Part shown: positions 43,055-54,189 of the stretch, piece by piece
Numbering within the stretch: the stretch's first letter is position 1
Layout: every line of letters begins with the position of its first letter
Source: Bettongia penicillata ogilbyi
Lineage: Eukaryota > Chordata > Mammalia > Diprotodontia > Potoroidae
Direction of reading: 5' to 3'
NCBI GenBank assembly: GCA_023548195.1
Contig: JAJHZJ010000220.1
Coordinates: 813,279 to 877,278 of the forward strand
Length of the DNA: 64,000 nt
Program-made: the position numbers and the translations under genes
The notes under the pieces: model-generated
What the model was told of the DNA's origin: nothing
The model's input: only the letters and a program-made list of their open reading frames with translations
Database searches by the model: none

Positions 43055-43206
43055 ATGGTCCCAAGAACAAAAACAGTTCTTGAAATAACTTAAAAAGGAC
43101 TGTTAAAATCAAATAAGAAAGGTGAAAGGAAAATTAGAAAAAAAAAATCCAAGAAAATAAGTAAATTAGGAAAAGAAAGTCAATCAAATGGAAATAGAGA
43201 ATCAAA
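43055..43206 (+). pseudogene. Old L1 ORF1, piece 1
   Basis: ATG at 43055 followed by a lysine-rich reading that soon meets a TAA (after about 12 codons). The piece ends at the first HAL1, inside the target duplication. Continues at 46020. Confidence 0.6.
43197..43206. repeat. HAL1 copy 2 target duplication, left
   Basis: GAGAATCAAA, identical to 46020-46029. Confidence 0.85.
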
Positions 43207-44054
43207 TTTTTTTTTATTTTCTAAATTTATTTATTTAACTTTTTACATTCATTTTCACAAAATTTTGGGTTCCAAATTTTCTCCCCTTTTATCCTCTCCT
43301 CCCACCCCAATACACCGAGCATTCTAATTTTCCCTAAAACCAATCTGCCCTCTCTTCTATCATCCCTCCCTTCTCTTGCCCCCATCTTCTCTTTTGTCCT
43401 GTAGGGTCAGATGACTTTCTATTCCCCTTTAACTGTATTACTTATTTCCTAGTAGCAAGAACAATACTAAACAGTTGTTCCTAAAACTTTAAGTTCCAAA
43501 TTCTCCCCCTCCCTCGCTCCCCACCCATTCCCTTTGGGAAGGCAGGCAATTCAATATAGGCCATATCTGTGTGGTTTTGCAAATGACTTCGATAATAGTC
43601 GTGTTGTGTAAGACTAACTGAATTACCCTCCATCCTATCCTGCCCCCCATTGTTTCCATTCTGTCCTTTGATCCTGTCCCTCCCCAAGAGGGTTGACTTC
43701 AAATTGCTCCCTCCTCCCATTGCCCTCCCTTCCATCATCCCCCCCACCCTGCTTATCTCCTTCTCCCCCACTTTCCTGTATTGTAAGATAGGTTTTCATA
43801 CCAAAATGAGTGTGCATTTTATTCCTTCCCTTAGTCGAATGTGATGAAGGTAAACTATGTTTTTTTCTCAGCTCTCCTCTTTTTCCCTCCACTAAAAAGT
43901 CTCCTGCTTGCCTCTTGAATGAGATATAATTTACCCCATTCCATTTCACCCTCTTTCTTCCCACTGCATTTCTCTCTCACCGTTTACCTTAATTTCTTTT
44001 AAGATATGGTCCCATCCTATTCAATTCACTCTGTGCTCTCTGTCTCTGTATGTG

Positions 44055-44108
44055 TGCGCACACACACATGTACATGTGTGTGCATGTGTGTATATGTGTA
44101 TGTGTGCG
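44055..44108. repeat. (TG)n/(CA)n tract in HAL1 3'UTR
   Basis: Alternating TGTGCGCACACAC and TGTATGTG units; corresponds to the tract in copy 1. Confidence 0.85.
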
Positions 44109-44243
44109 GTCTCACCAACTACCCTGACACTGAAAAGTTTTAAGAGTTACAAATATTGTCTTTCCATGTAGGAATGTAAACAGTTCACCTTTGGTAAGTC
44201 CCTAATGACTTGTTTATGCTGTTTACTTTTTTCATGCTTCTTC

Positions 44244-45344
44244 TCATTCTTGTGTTTGAAAATCAATTTTTCTTTTCAGCTCTGGTCTTTTCATCAAGAA
44301 TGCCTGAAAGTCCTCTGTTTCATTGAAAGACCATATTTTCCCCTGAAGTATTATACTCAGTTTTGCTGGGTAGGTGATTCTTGGTTTGAGTCCTAGTACC
44401 TTTGACTTCTGGAATATCCTATTCCATGCCCTTCAGTCCCTTAATGTAGAAGCTGCTAAATCTTGTGTTATCCTGGTTGTATTTCCACAACACTGGAATT
44501 GTTTCTTTCTAACTGTTTGCAATATTTTCTCCTTGACCTGGGAATTCTGGAGTTTGGCCACAATGTTCCTAGGAGTTTCTCTTTTTGGATCTCTTTCAGG
44601 CAGTGATCAATGGATTCCTTCAATATTTATTTTACCCTGTGGTTCTAGAATATCAGGGCAGTTTTCCTTGATAATTTCATGAAAGATGAGGTATAGGCTC
44701 TTTTTTTGATTATGGCTTTCAGGTAGTCCCATAATTTTTAAATTGTCTCTCCTGGATCTATTTTCTAGGTCAGTTGTTTTTCCCATGAGATATTTCACAT
44801 TCTCTTCTATTTTTTTCATTCTTTTGGTTTTGTTCTGTGATTTCCTGGTTTCTCAGAAAGTCATTAGCTTCTACCTGTTCCATTCTAATTTTGAGAGAAC
44901 TATTTTCTTCAGTGAGCTTTTGAGCCTCTTTTTCCTTTTGGCTAATTCTGCTTTTGAAAGCATTCTTCTCATAGGCTTTTTGAACCTCTTTTGCCAATTG
45001 AGTGAGCCTATTTTTCAAGGTGTTATTTTCTTCAGCATTTTTTTGTTCTCCTTTACCAAGGTATTGACCTGTTTTTCATGCTTTTTTTGCATCTCTCTCA
45101 TTTCTCTTCCCAGTTTTTCTTCCACCTGTCTAACTTGATTTTCAAAATCCTTTTTGAGCTCTTCCATGCCCTGAGCCCACTGGACATCCACCTCGGATGT
45201 TTGGGATACAGAGGCCCCGACCTCCTCGTCTTTCCCTGTTGGCAAGCATTGTACTTCCTTATCAGAAATGAAAGGAGGAAAAAACATCGGTTCCCCAAGA
45301 ACGTAGCTTTCTATGGTCTTATTTTGCTTCCCTTTTCTGGGCAT
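44244..45344 (-). pseudogene. HAL1 ORF1, copy 2
   Basis: ATG at 45344 (MPRKGKQNKTIESYVL) opens a 109-codon frame with a variable N-terminal part and the start of the coiled coil ('LKKDFENQVRQVEEKLGREM'). Two frameshifts (near 45015 and 44800) move the reading on through 'KEVQKAYEKNAFKSRIS' and the RNA-binding domain start ('ENRSRRDNLKIMGLPE'). A TGA follows 'NIEGIH' at 44604-44606. After it the C-terminal domain can still be read ('VAKLQNSQVKEKILQ', 'RITYPAKLS') to a stop at 44244-44246. About 365 codons in all, comparable to other L1 ORF1s. It cannot be translated as one protein. Confidence 0.85.
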
Positions 45345-46019
45345 TTTCCCAGCCAGTTTCTTGACTTTTGAGATTCCTGTCCACCCCTACCTAGATCTTC
45401 CCAGCTAGTGCTTGGGGTCTGAGATTCAAATGCTACTCTCCAGCCTCAGGGTTTTCAGCAGTGGGCATGGCTGTTATTCAATGTGAGCTTAAGTTCTGGT
45501 GCTCAGGTGGGACCAGAGCCACCTCCCATGCTCAGTTCCCTCAGGGGGTTTATGTGGAGCCATTCTATAATGACCCGGAGCTCCTTTCTGCTCTGGGAGT
45601 CCCAGGCTGCCACTGCCACTGCCTCTGCCGCTGCCTCCAGAGGGGGCCTGAGTCACAGAGACACCCCGCTCCCCTCTCGGCCAGTCCAGAAGCCTCTCTC
45701 ACTGACCTGTAGTGCCTGTGGACAGAGGGACCTTTGTGGCTGCCGGAGGTTCTCTCCCTGAAGCCTGCTCGGATCTGCTCCTCTCAGGGCCACATGGCCA
45801 GGGCAGCGCAGTGATGGGCTCCGTTGTCTGGTGCACAATGGATCTTTGGGGTCAGTTTTTCAGGGCTCTCTGGAATGGAAATCTCTTCTGCTGTGTTCCT
45901 GCATAGCTTGCACTGATGAAGAATTTGTGGGGAGTTCTTTTTACAGGAAATTTATGGGATGTGGGTTCGGAGCTAGCATAAGTGAGTCTTTCTACTCCGC
46001 CATCTTGGCTTCTCCTGCT
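45345..46019 (-). promoter_or_regulatory. HAL1 copy 2 5'UTR, GC-rich promoter region
   Basis: GC-rich, with CpGs partly kept. YY1-type CCGCCATCTTGG at 45997-46008. Overlapping stop-poor frames on both strands are by-products of composition. Confidence 0.6.
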
Positions 46020-46306
46020 GAGAATCAAAATCTTAAAAAAGAAAAGGATTTCTTGAAAACTAGAATTTGGGAAGGGCAATTTAATGAAGTCCTGACACAT
46101 TAAGAAATCATACAGCAAAATCATAATTATAAAAAAGTGAGAATATAATATCTCATCCAAATTTTAAAAAGCATATCTGGATAAGAGATTGAGGATAAAA
46201 AATACAAAAATAGTTGGAATCTGAAAATTACAATAAAAAATAATATTGTCACAATATTACAAGAAATTATCAAAGAAAATTGTCCCCAAATTAGAGAACA
46301 AGAATG
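46020..46306 (+). pseudogene. Old L1 ORF1, piece 2
   Basis: Opens with the second copy of GAGAATCAAA and reads LKKEKDFLKTRIW and, near its end, 'QEIIKENCPQIREQE', equivalent to HAL1 'HEIIKENCPDILEPQ'. Bounded by the two HAL1 insertions. Confidence 0.75.
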
Positions 46307-47710
46307 TAAATTAGGTGAGGAATGCAACACAGCCCAGCATGAGGAGCACAGTATAGAGTGCAGCCCAGCAGGGACTGCTGCCAGACCAGGGTGCAGGCCG
46401 GGGGGGAGGAAACTTGTCTCTCTTGATTGTGCCACCTTGGAGGAACTGACAACTTACAGATCCCCAGAGTATACCCACCTCTTGGCAAAGGACTCAAAAA
46501 CCCAGCAACTGGCTGGAAAAATGCCCCAAAATGGGAGAAAAAATGACTATAGAAGGTTACATTCTTGGTGAACAGGTATTTTCTTCTATCCTTTTGAATG
46601 CAGAAGAACAAAGCATAACATCAGAGGAAGTCAAAGCTTAGGTGTCCAAAATAAATATGCAATGACCTCAGGCTGTGGAAGAGCTCAAAAAGAGTTTTAA
46701 AATTAGTTAAGAGAGGTTGAGGAAAAATTGTGAAGAGAAATTAGACTGATGCAAGAAAATCATGAAAAATGACTCAACCGCTTGATAAAGGAGATGCAGA
46801 AAAATGCCGAAGAAAATAACACCTTTAAAAATAGGCTAACTCACTTGGCAAAAGAGGTCCAAAAAGTCAACGAGAAGAAGGCTCTAAAAAGCAAAATTAG
46901 CAGAATGGAAAAGAAGATTCAAAAGCTCACTGAAGAAACTAGTTCTTTAAAAGTTAGAATGGAGCAGATGGAAGTTAATGACTATGAGAAATAACTCATA
47001 AAAGAGGTAGACAAAGTTTTTTCAGTGGAGAAGAAAAGGGAGGAGGTGAGAGGGAAAAAGTGAAGCTTATGCTCTTCACATCTGGCTTAAGGAGGGAATT
47101 ATATGCTCCCTGAATTTGGTACAAAAATCTATCTTACACTACAGGAAAGTAGAGGAGAAGGGGGCAAGTGGGGTGGGGGGATAATAGAAGGGAGGGCAAA
47201 TAGGAGGAGGGAGTAATTAGAAGCAAACACTTTTGGGGAGGGGCAAGGTCAAAAGAAAGAATAGAATAAATGGGGGACAGGATAGGATGGAGGGAAATAT
47301 AGTTAGTTTTACACAACATGACTATTATGGAAATCTTTTACAAAACTACACATATACAGCCTATATTAAATTGCCTGCCTTCTCAGTGGTGATTGGGTGT
47401 AGAGGGAGGAAGGGAGAGAAGTTGGAATTCAAAGTATTAGGAACAAATGTTGAGAATTGTTTTCACATACAACTGGGAAATAAGAAATCCAAGTCATGGG
47501 GTATACAAATCTATCTTGCCCTGCAAGAAAAGAGAGAAGATGAGCATAAGGGAAGAGAGGAGGTGTGATAGAAGAGAGGGCATATTGATGGAAGGAGTAA
47601 TCAGAATGCAAGATGTTGTGAGGTAGGGGAGATATGGGCAGAAAATTTGAAACTCAAAATTTTGTGGAAATGAATATTGAAAACTAAGAATAAAAAAATA
47701 AATGTTTAAG
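46307..47710 (+). mobile_element. HAL1-like element, copy 4 (central deletion)
   Basis: 1.4 kb, opposite in orientation to copy 2 and 290 bp away from it. It starts within the 5'UTR ('cttgattgtgccaccttggaggaactgac', matched antisense at 61.48-61.50 kb), keeps the N-terminal half of ORF1 (46521-46994), then jumps to the 3'UTR at 'agaggtagacaaagttttttcagtggag' and ends 'gaatattgaaaactaagaataaaaaaataaatg'. Short duplications (ACAAGAATG/GAAAGAATG, 7 of 9 identical). Confidence 0.8.
46521..46994 (+). pseudogene. HAL1 ORF1, copy 4, N-terminal half
   Basis: ATG at 46521 in a MPQNGRKN context, several early stops, then a 70-codon open piece (46782-46994) that is pure coiled coil ('MIKEMQKNAEENNTFKNRL', 'KEVQKVNEKKALKSKIS'). 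Ends at a TAA where the central deletion begins. The RNA-binding domain is absent. Confidence 0.8.
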
Positions 47711-48110
47711 AAAGAATGCAGAGTAGAAATAGAAAAACTCCACCCATCAGCATCTGAAAGAAATCCCAGGAAGAATATTTTTAGGAATATCATAGTCAAG
47801 TCTGAAAGCTCCCAATTTAAGGAGAAAATAATAGAAGCATCAATAAAAAAATGAAATATCATGGAACTACAGTGAGGATTATGTAAGACCTAGCACAACT
47901 ATGTTGAAGGACCATAGGTTTTGGAGTACTATATTCCACAGATTAAAAGGACTAGGGTTAGAAGCAAGGGTAATTTAGCCAGAAAAGTTAAATAAAATCT
48001 GTGATGAAAGACTTTCAGGTTTTGTGTCAAAATCCCAGAATTTAAGGGAAAATTTGACTTGCAACATCCAGGAGAATTATAAAGCAGACATTAAAGAACA
48101 ATTATATGGG
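47711..48110 (+). pseudogene. Old L1 ORF1, piece 3 (C-terminus)
   Basis: Reads 'VEIEKLHPSASERNPRK', 'EKIIEASIKK', a WSxLYIP-like segment and finally 'FKGKFDLQ', the same landmarks as other ORF1 C-termini here. Several stops. Confidence 0.75.
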
Positions 48111-48378
48111 ACTCAATAAGTGTTTACTTTATATATGTGAAAATATTAGCAGAATTCTTATGATAGTCATTGTTATTTGAGTAGTTTGAAAGAAAAGTGT
48201 GGACTGAAAAAAAAAGAAAACTTGGGAAGATAAAAAGGAGTCATTATCTCATACAAATGAAGCATAAAAGGAAAAACAATATATACAGAAGAAGCTAGTC
48301 AAGGGAAGGCAAGTAGTGCTGAAATGTTACTCTCATAAGGAATAGTTAAAAGAATGAGTTAAAAAGGGAAGAGTATGT

Positions 48379-48414
<36 letters not shown>

Positions 48415-49690
48415 TCTGTATCTGTGCCTGTGCTAGTATGTGTATGTGTCTGTGTATGCATATGTATATGCATTTATGTATAAAGGTCTTCTAAATTCAG
48501 AAAAAAATATTTTAGTAAACATAAAAATGAGAGAAACACAAAAATGAAAATACAGGTCAAGTATAGAATATAGTATTTTTTAAAAAGCAGAAATAGCAAC
48601 CATGATCTCAAAGTTAAAGTTAAAATGGATTTAATAAAAAGTGAAAATAGAGGAAAAAATAGAGAAACTACACTGGCAGTAATATTATCTAATATTATTT
48701 TAGACCATTTAAAATACCTACACAGCATAAAATACCTGAGTGTGCATCTGCCAAACCAGACATAGGAGGTGTATTAACATAAATATAAAACAATTTTATA
48801 TTAAGAAACTCATATCTAAATAACTGCAGTAATATTTATTGTTCATGAATAGGTAATGTCAATATAATTTTTAAAATGGCATTTTTTACCTAACTAATCT
48901 GTGTATTTAATATTATTCAAAATAAATTACTATTTTTTTTACTGAGTTAGAAGAAAAAGTAAGAAAATTCATTCGGAGAAACAAAAGATCAGGAGCTTCA
49001 AAGAAACCTGGAAAAGTAAAAGGAAGTGCATTCAGCTGTTTCAGACTTTAAACTATATCATGAGATAAGAGCATTGCTGAAGTGTAAATGGAATAACTTC
49101 AATTATTTCAATTAAAATTAATTTTTTTCATAAATAATTCCCATGGAGCAAAATAAATAGAAGAAATTCAGGAAATTAGGAGAAAAAACTTTCAGAGACA
49201 CTATCTCAGGTAGGATGTGATCAGGTAAGAATATTACTGTGGTGTAGGAAATGATGGAAAGATTTGGTCTTATGAAGGAAGATACTATCCCTATGCAGAA
49301 AAACAGGTGATAGAAAGAAATAAACATAATACAGTCTTATATGTATGTGTATGAGCACATATATATATATATATATATATGCGTGTATGCATGTACACAC
49401 ATATATACTTATTCATGCACACATATACATATATATGTAAATCTTCTTTAGGGAAGGAGAGGAAAAATAAAGTAAAAGCTGTGCAACAAAAAAATAACAA
49501 AGAAGGTAAAGAAAAGTTGTGAAGTTATGAAAACAATGTGTATTGTTTATTATATATGTTTTCTTGAAATGGAAATTTATGGTTTTATATTGAAGCTTCT
49601 TATGGTCTGCTGTGTATGTGACAGTGCTACATTTTTCTTTTCTCATTTTGTATCTAAATTTTAAAAATATAAAAATCTATTGAAACATGC
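48111..49690 (+). mobile_element. Old L1 spacer, ORF2 remnants and 3'UTR
   Basis: Purine-rich spacer, a (TG)n microsatellite at 48373-48413, then scattered ORF2-like readings ('ELEEKVRKFIRRNKRSGASK' near 48.95 kb, cf. L1 'LEK..LKFIW.NKR..IAK'). A TA microsatellite sits at 49355-49382. The end 'tgtgtattgtttattatatatg...ctgctgtgtatgtgacag...ttttctcattttgtatctaaat' looks like the 3'UTR. Most of ORF2 is missing. Confidence 0.55.
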
Positions 49691-49699
49691 TGTCAGAGT

Positions 49700-50725
49700 G
49701 AACTAATGTGAGAAATGATAAAAATAATATCATAAGAGTGATTGGATTTTTTCTACTTGTTCATAGACTTTAGATCTGTAAGCAATAATTGAGATTTTCA
49801 TGGTTCTGATTTTGACTAAATTTGAGCACAATTTTCCTAATGATTATATCTGTAACAAATTGAAATAAACTGTCTTGGTAGATTAGTGAAACCCTAATCA
49901 CTAGAGGTCTTCAAGCAGAATTTGCTTATTTTGATGTTATTAAGGAATTTTTGCTTCCAACTTAAGGATTAAATATGATTACCTCTGATGTCACTTCCAC
50001 ATGAAACTGTCTGGGTCCATAACTGATTTTCAAGGAAGAAGAAGCACTGCACTTTAAATATATATCATTAAATATAATGAAAGGACCAATGCTAGGAGTT
50101 GCAAAAATGTTATATAAATAGCCAAAGAAAAATAAATGTAAAAAAAGGAAAAAAAAACTAATCTAAAAATGCACAGAAGTATTGATTTGGCTGATATTAT
50201 AACAATCAAGGCTTAATATTGGTGGAAAGAAATTTGAAAAATACGAGCGAAATTGCATTTGTTAGTTCTCTTCAGTAATGATGCCTAAGTCTGGGAAAAA
50301 AAAATGCTAATTTTTTCCTTGTCAAAATGCACAGTACCATTACAAAATATATGAGTTGGTTATTCACATCATTTCTGATAAAGTCTTGGAAGGTATTATA
50401 AGATATAAAAAGAAGTTAATGTCTAAAATACTTCAGAAGATATCTCATTGGATTTTTGTGCGTATATATTTTGGTTATATTTTATAGGAAGTTAAGGTCA
50501 TGTCTCACTAATTGGTTGGAATTCAGTGGTGCTTAAACTGCCAGAATGATCTAGAGAGGTGCAAGGGACATTGCATACTAGGATTTCTTTTAGACAGCAC
50601 TTTCAAATGGTTCACATCAAAGGTTAACCTGCAATGTGGTGAAGTCATCTTAAGATAAGTGAAAGGCTGATGCAATGCATTGAATATTATCTGGGAATCT
50701 ATTTCTAGCAAAAACAAAATCTTTC
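49700..50725. other. Unassigned sequence
   Basis: No family or gene recognised. A plus-strand passage near 50480-50660 has a protein-like look but no landmarks I can name. Confidence 0.3.
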
Positions 50726-50729
50726 ATAG

Positions 50730-51002
50730 ACATGTATTAATCATTATCATCATCATGATCATCTTGCATTCATAAAGTGCCTACTCTGCGTTAGGTACTA
50801 TGCTAAATGCTCTACAAACATCTCATTTGAACATTGTATTAGGTTCAATCAACTAGAGAGATACATGTTGTTAAGATTCTCATTTTACCACTGAGGAAAT
50901 TGAGCCAAACCATGTCCAGCATAACAGAGTTAGTAAATGTCTGAACTTTGGTCTTCCTAACTACAGGATTAGTGCAATATACACTGCACCATCAGCTGCC
51001 CA
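50730..51002 (-). repeat. CORE-SINE (THER1-like)
   Basis: Antisense: 'gtgcctactctgcgttaggtactatgctaaatgctctacaaacatctcatttgaac', 'cattttaccactgaggaaattgagcc', 'cagagttagtaaatgtctgaactt', 'gtcttcctaactacagg', 'cactgcaccatcagctgcc'. Confidence 0.88.
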
Positions 51003-51024
51003 TAAACTTGATTTGAAAACAGTC

Positions 51025-51130
51025 AGAGTGATACACAGAATTGAGTATTGTACTTGGAGTAATGAAGACTGGATTTAAATCCTTTCTCTCATTTAAAATA
51101 GCTGTGTAAATTTTCTAATAAGGATTCTAT
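51025..51130 (+). repeat. MIR remnant
   Basis: 'gagtattgtacttggagtaatgaagactggatttaaatcctttctctc'. Weak. Confidence 0.45.
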
Positions 51131-52084
51131 AGTTGTATGCACATGCATTTTTTTGTATCTTAGTTTCAATATTGCTCAATTGGTAGCTCATTTTTTCCAG
51201 TTGTGTAAAGAGAAATAATCTGAATTTACTTACTGACTTAAAACACAAGTATAATTGAGATACATCCTTTGTCTTGAGTGAGATATTGGAGATTGGAAGG
51301 ACCTTTACTATGCCAGAAAAAAAAATCTGGTTTTGAAAACATCTTGAAAATTTTTCCACCACAGGGATATTCAAACTTTTCCTGTGTGAACTTCAGAAAA
51401 TGAAAGGCTCTAGCAACCTGAAAAATAAAATTATTTAAAATAAAACACGTTTTTATCCCATTTTTTATAGCTGTAATTTATTTTTCAGTCCTTGTTTTTT
51501 TTAAAAAGCATAAACGTGAGATTTTTAGAACTTAGTCAAAAGTTAAATAATATCTATGAATTTTGTAGCTTTTAAAAAAATAAATGCATCATGAAATCTA
51601 GAGCAAAGAACTGCTGAACTGGGCTCAGAAATGTGCAGTCTAAAGACCCTTGTCTGCACTTTCAAAGATGTTTCCAAAACAGAATTGTTGAAACCAAATC
51701 GTTAACTACAGTCAGTCATTTCTGTTTATAAGTGAGATTATTTTTTAAACTTATATTAGGAAAAAGAAATGGAGTCCATCCTGGAATACAACTTTCTGTA
51801 GTGATTAAGAGCACTACATATTTAAAACCCAAAGCAATTTCAAAAACTGATGAGTGTCAAAGTGCAAATATTTCATCTTTTGTTGTACCAGATCTGTAGG
51901 CGGAAGCAAGTCATGAAGATGTGGAAGGGAGTCAGAGATAGAAGACACAAGATGAAACTTAAAAAAAAAAAATAGTTCCCAGGCTTTGATGGAATAGAAG
52001 ATCCAAAGCCAATAAATCATTCAGGGATCAAAAACTATGCAATACTAAACCAGTGTCGATAAAAGTCAGTGAGTCAAAAATCGC
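51131..52084. other. Unassigned sequence
   Basis: Nothing recognised; an A-rich run at 51961-51972. Confidence 0.3.
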
Positions 52085-52335
52085 AAGTATTCAGACAATA
52101 TAGTATAATCCACAGAATTTTGGTTCAGGAGGGCAGGGGTTTATAACACAGTTTTGCAATTTCTTAGCTTAGAGACCTTGGACAAATTATTTCATTTCAT
52201 GCCATTGACTTCACTCCTCAATAAAATGGAAGAGGGAGAAGAATAACATTTATGCTACCTACTTTCTTGGTTGTTTTGGAGTTTTTTGAGCATTCCGTGA
52301 GATAATTGATGTATGCAAAGAAACATTCTAGAATA
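52085..52335 (+). repeat. MIR/CORE-SINE
   Basis: 'gttttgcaatttcttagcttagagaccttggacaaattatttcat', 'ctcaataaaatggaagagggagaag', 'ccgtgagataattgatgtatgcaaag'. Confidence 0.7.
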
Positions 52336-52609
52336 TTGAGATAGAAAGATGGTGAAAGCTTCAATATATCAGAATTTAACTTCTCCCTCTGGCATATACT
52401 GCTTCCTGGCCATCAGTAACACCTCACCAGACACATAGTCTCCCAGTTATCAGGAAATTATCCAAGACTGTTTTCTTTGGAGCAACAAGTTGAGGATCTT
52501 CAATGATGGAATTTTCTGTAGCAATAAAATCGCTAGTTCTGAACCAATACAAAAAAAAACCCCAATAATACATTGTGATCTCAATGCATTTAGTCATTAT
52601 TATTTTTAT

Positions 52610-52720
52610 TATTCAACATTGTACAGTGGAAAGAGTACTGATATTGTATTCAGAAGACCTAGGTTGTAATCTCAGTTCTGCTGCTTAGTAGTAGCTAAGT
52701 ACTGGCTGAGATATTTAGAG
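52610..52720 (+). repeat. SINE head fragment
   Basis: 'tgtacagtggaaagagtactgatattgtattcagaagacctaggttgtaatctcag'. Confidence 0.65.
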
Positions 52721-53006
52721 TATTAATTTTGTGTCATTTAATAGTAATTTACATTTGTAAATTTGTAGGAAGATTAGTACCTATATTTATTGGTAACTTA
52801 AGTACTAATTATGTAAACTTAATCAAGCCAATGAACCTAAATTCAAATTTATAAAATAGGGAAAATAATGAGTGAACTATCTACTTTTTAGGACTCTTGT
52901 GAGGAAGGCATTAGGTGAAATGCAAGGTTTTGGAGATATGTGATATTGTTGATGTGGTTGATAATATTCATTAATGAAAACAATATTAGGCAAAAATCAT
53001 TGATTA

Positions 53007-53220
53007 AGACCAGAGGCGTCAAATATGGTGCCTGATATCTACATTGTTGCCCAAGTGCAGCCTGAATTAGACTGCAATTAAGAAACAATATCAAAATAAA
53101 TAAAATACAACTGAATATAGATAATGTTAATATATGGTTTTCTAAGACAAAATGGCCATAAGGATCCACGTGTTAAGGCTAGTGGTCCCATTTCTATTTG
53201 TATTTGAAACCAATGGTTTT
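53007..53220 (+). mobile_element. Non-autonomous hAT MITE (near full-length)
   Basis: Starts CCAGAGGCGTCAAATATGGT and ends 'catttctatttgtatttgaaaccaatgg', so the ends are imperfect inverted repeats (CAGAGGYGTCAAA type). The body 'aatatcaaaataaataaaatacaactgaatatagataatgttaatatatggttttctaag' matches a marsupial hAT MITE I recall. No coding region. Confidence 0.7.
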
Positions 53221-54015
53221 GATAATATTTCTATTTTGAAAATGTATAAGTACATTTGAATGTGTCTCAGAAAGAGATTCAAAACTTGTTAAACTTTCTT
53301 AAATATCACCTAGAAATCTTAATTTTGAAATAATTAAAGTGCTATACCATCTTATATGACCACCCCACTCATCTCTTCTAGTCTTTCCTCTTATTTCTGG
53401 TTAGGGCCAGCACTGCAAAAGCAATGAAAAAAATGGCTAAAGTTGTCCTTCACCCCTTTTTATTTTCAGGCATCTGGCCTGCAACTTTATGAAGTAAATA
53501 TTATTATGGAATAACTATAATAAAATAATAAATGAGTCTTTATATAAAAAAGGCTAAAGTTCTGTTTAAGAGGTTATGACTCACATATTAGACATAAAAT
53601 TGAAAAGATCATGATATAAAGGTCTACTTTAAAGCTGCTTTCAAATTTAGGGGACTTTCCATTAATAAGGTAATACCCTGTGACAAGGTTGTTTGGATGT
53701 TCATACAGTGCTTCGAATATGTAGATATTTGAGATTGCTCCGGTTGCATGATGCCAATTTGCCAACATGGAAATACTAGTGCTTATGTGAAACAGGCTTT
53801 GAGAAATTATAGCAAGTGAAGAGAGAAGGGAGGAAATTCATTACAGGTGTGAAAGATGGATTGAAAAATTATGTACTTATATGTGAGGTTAAGCTGAGAT
53901 TAGAGAAGAATAAGAAAACAAATTTGGTAGACATATAGAATGAATAAAGCTGAGTAACATTAAAAGAAAAGAAAATAGATACTATATTGACATATATCTC
54001 CCACTCCCTTTACCT
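53221..54015. other. Unassigned sequence
   Basis: Nothing recognised. Confidence 0.3.
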
Positions 54016-54019
54016 TTTA

Positions 54020-54110
54020 ACAGTTCCAACTTAATGTGTTCCAACTGAACTCATCATACTCCTCAACAAATCTCTTTTTAGCCTCCAAACTTTCCAAATT
54101 CTCTTGAGTG
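54020..54110 (+). repeat. L2 fragment
   Basis: 'cttaatgtgttccaactgaactcatcatactcctc' corresponds to L2 'ctcaacatgtccaaaactgaactcatcatc'. Confidence 0.5.
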
Positions 54111-54189
54111 CATGAACAATCAGTGGAGAAATGTCAGGGTATGAACTTTTTAATTTTATCCTTTAGAATATAAGAAATTACTCAAAGCT

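Larger units (their letters stand above)
43207..46019 (-). mobile_element. HAL1-like element, copy 2 (full-length, ORF1 only)
   Basis: 2.8 kb with the same architecture as copy 1: YY1-like CCGCCATCTTGG at the very 5' end, GC-rich 5'UTR, ORF1 (45344 to 44244), TG-rich and purine-rich 3'UTR, end 'tgtaaaaagttaaataaataaa'. No ORF2. Perfect 10-bp target duplications. Slightly less decayed in its ORF1 start than copy 1. Confidence 0.9.
42218..49690 (+). mobile_element. Old L1 split by two HAL1 insertions
   Basis: An ancient L1: 5'UTR from 42218, ORF1 from about 43055, ORF1 C-terminus at 47.72-48.11 kb, spacer to 48.43 kb, sparse ORF2 pieces and a 3'UTR ending near 49690. Two HAL1 elements (43207-46019 minus; 46307-47710 plus) interrupt ORF1. 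Removing them restores a continuous, though decayed, ORF1 reading across both junctions. Confidence 0.8.

Noticed and set aside
45461..45906. Frames of 61-92 codons in the GC-rich block
   Set aside because: Same reason: HAL1 copy 2 5'UTR, stop-poor composition, not genes.
42218..49690. A head-to-head HAL1 pair as one composite palindromic element
   Set aside because: The two elements have separate target duplications and different structures, and 290 bp of host L1 ORF1 lies between them.
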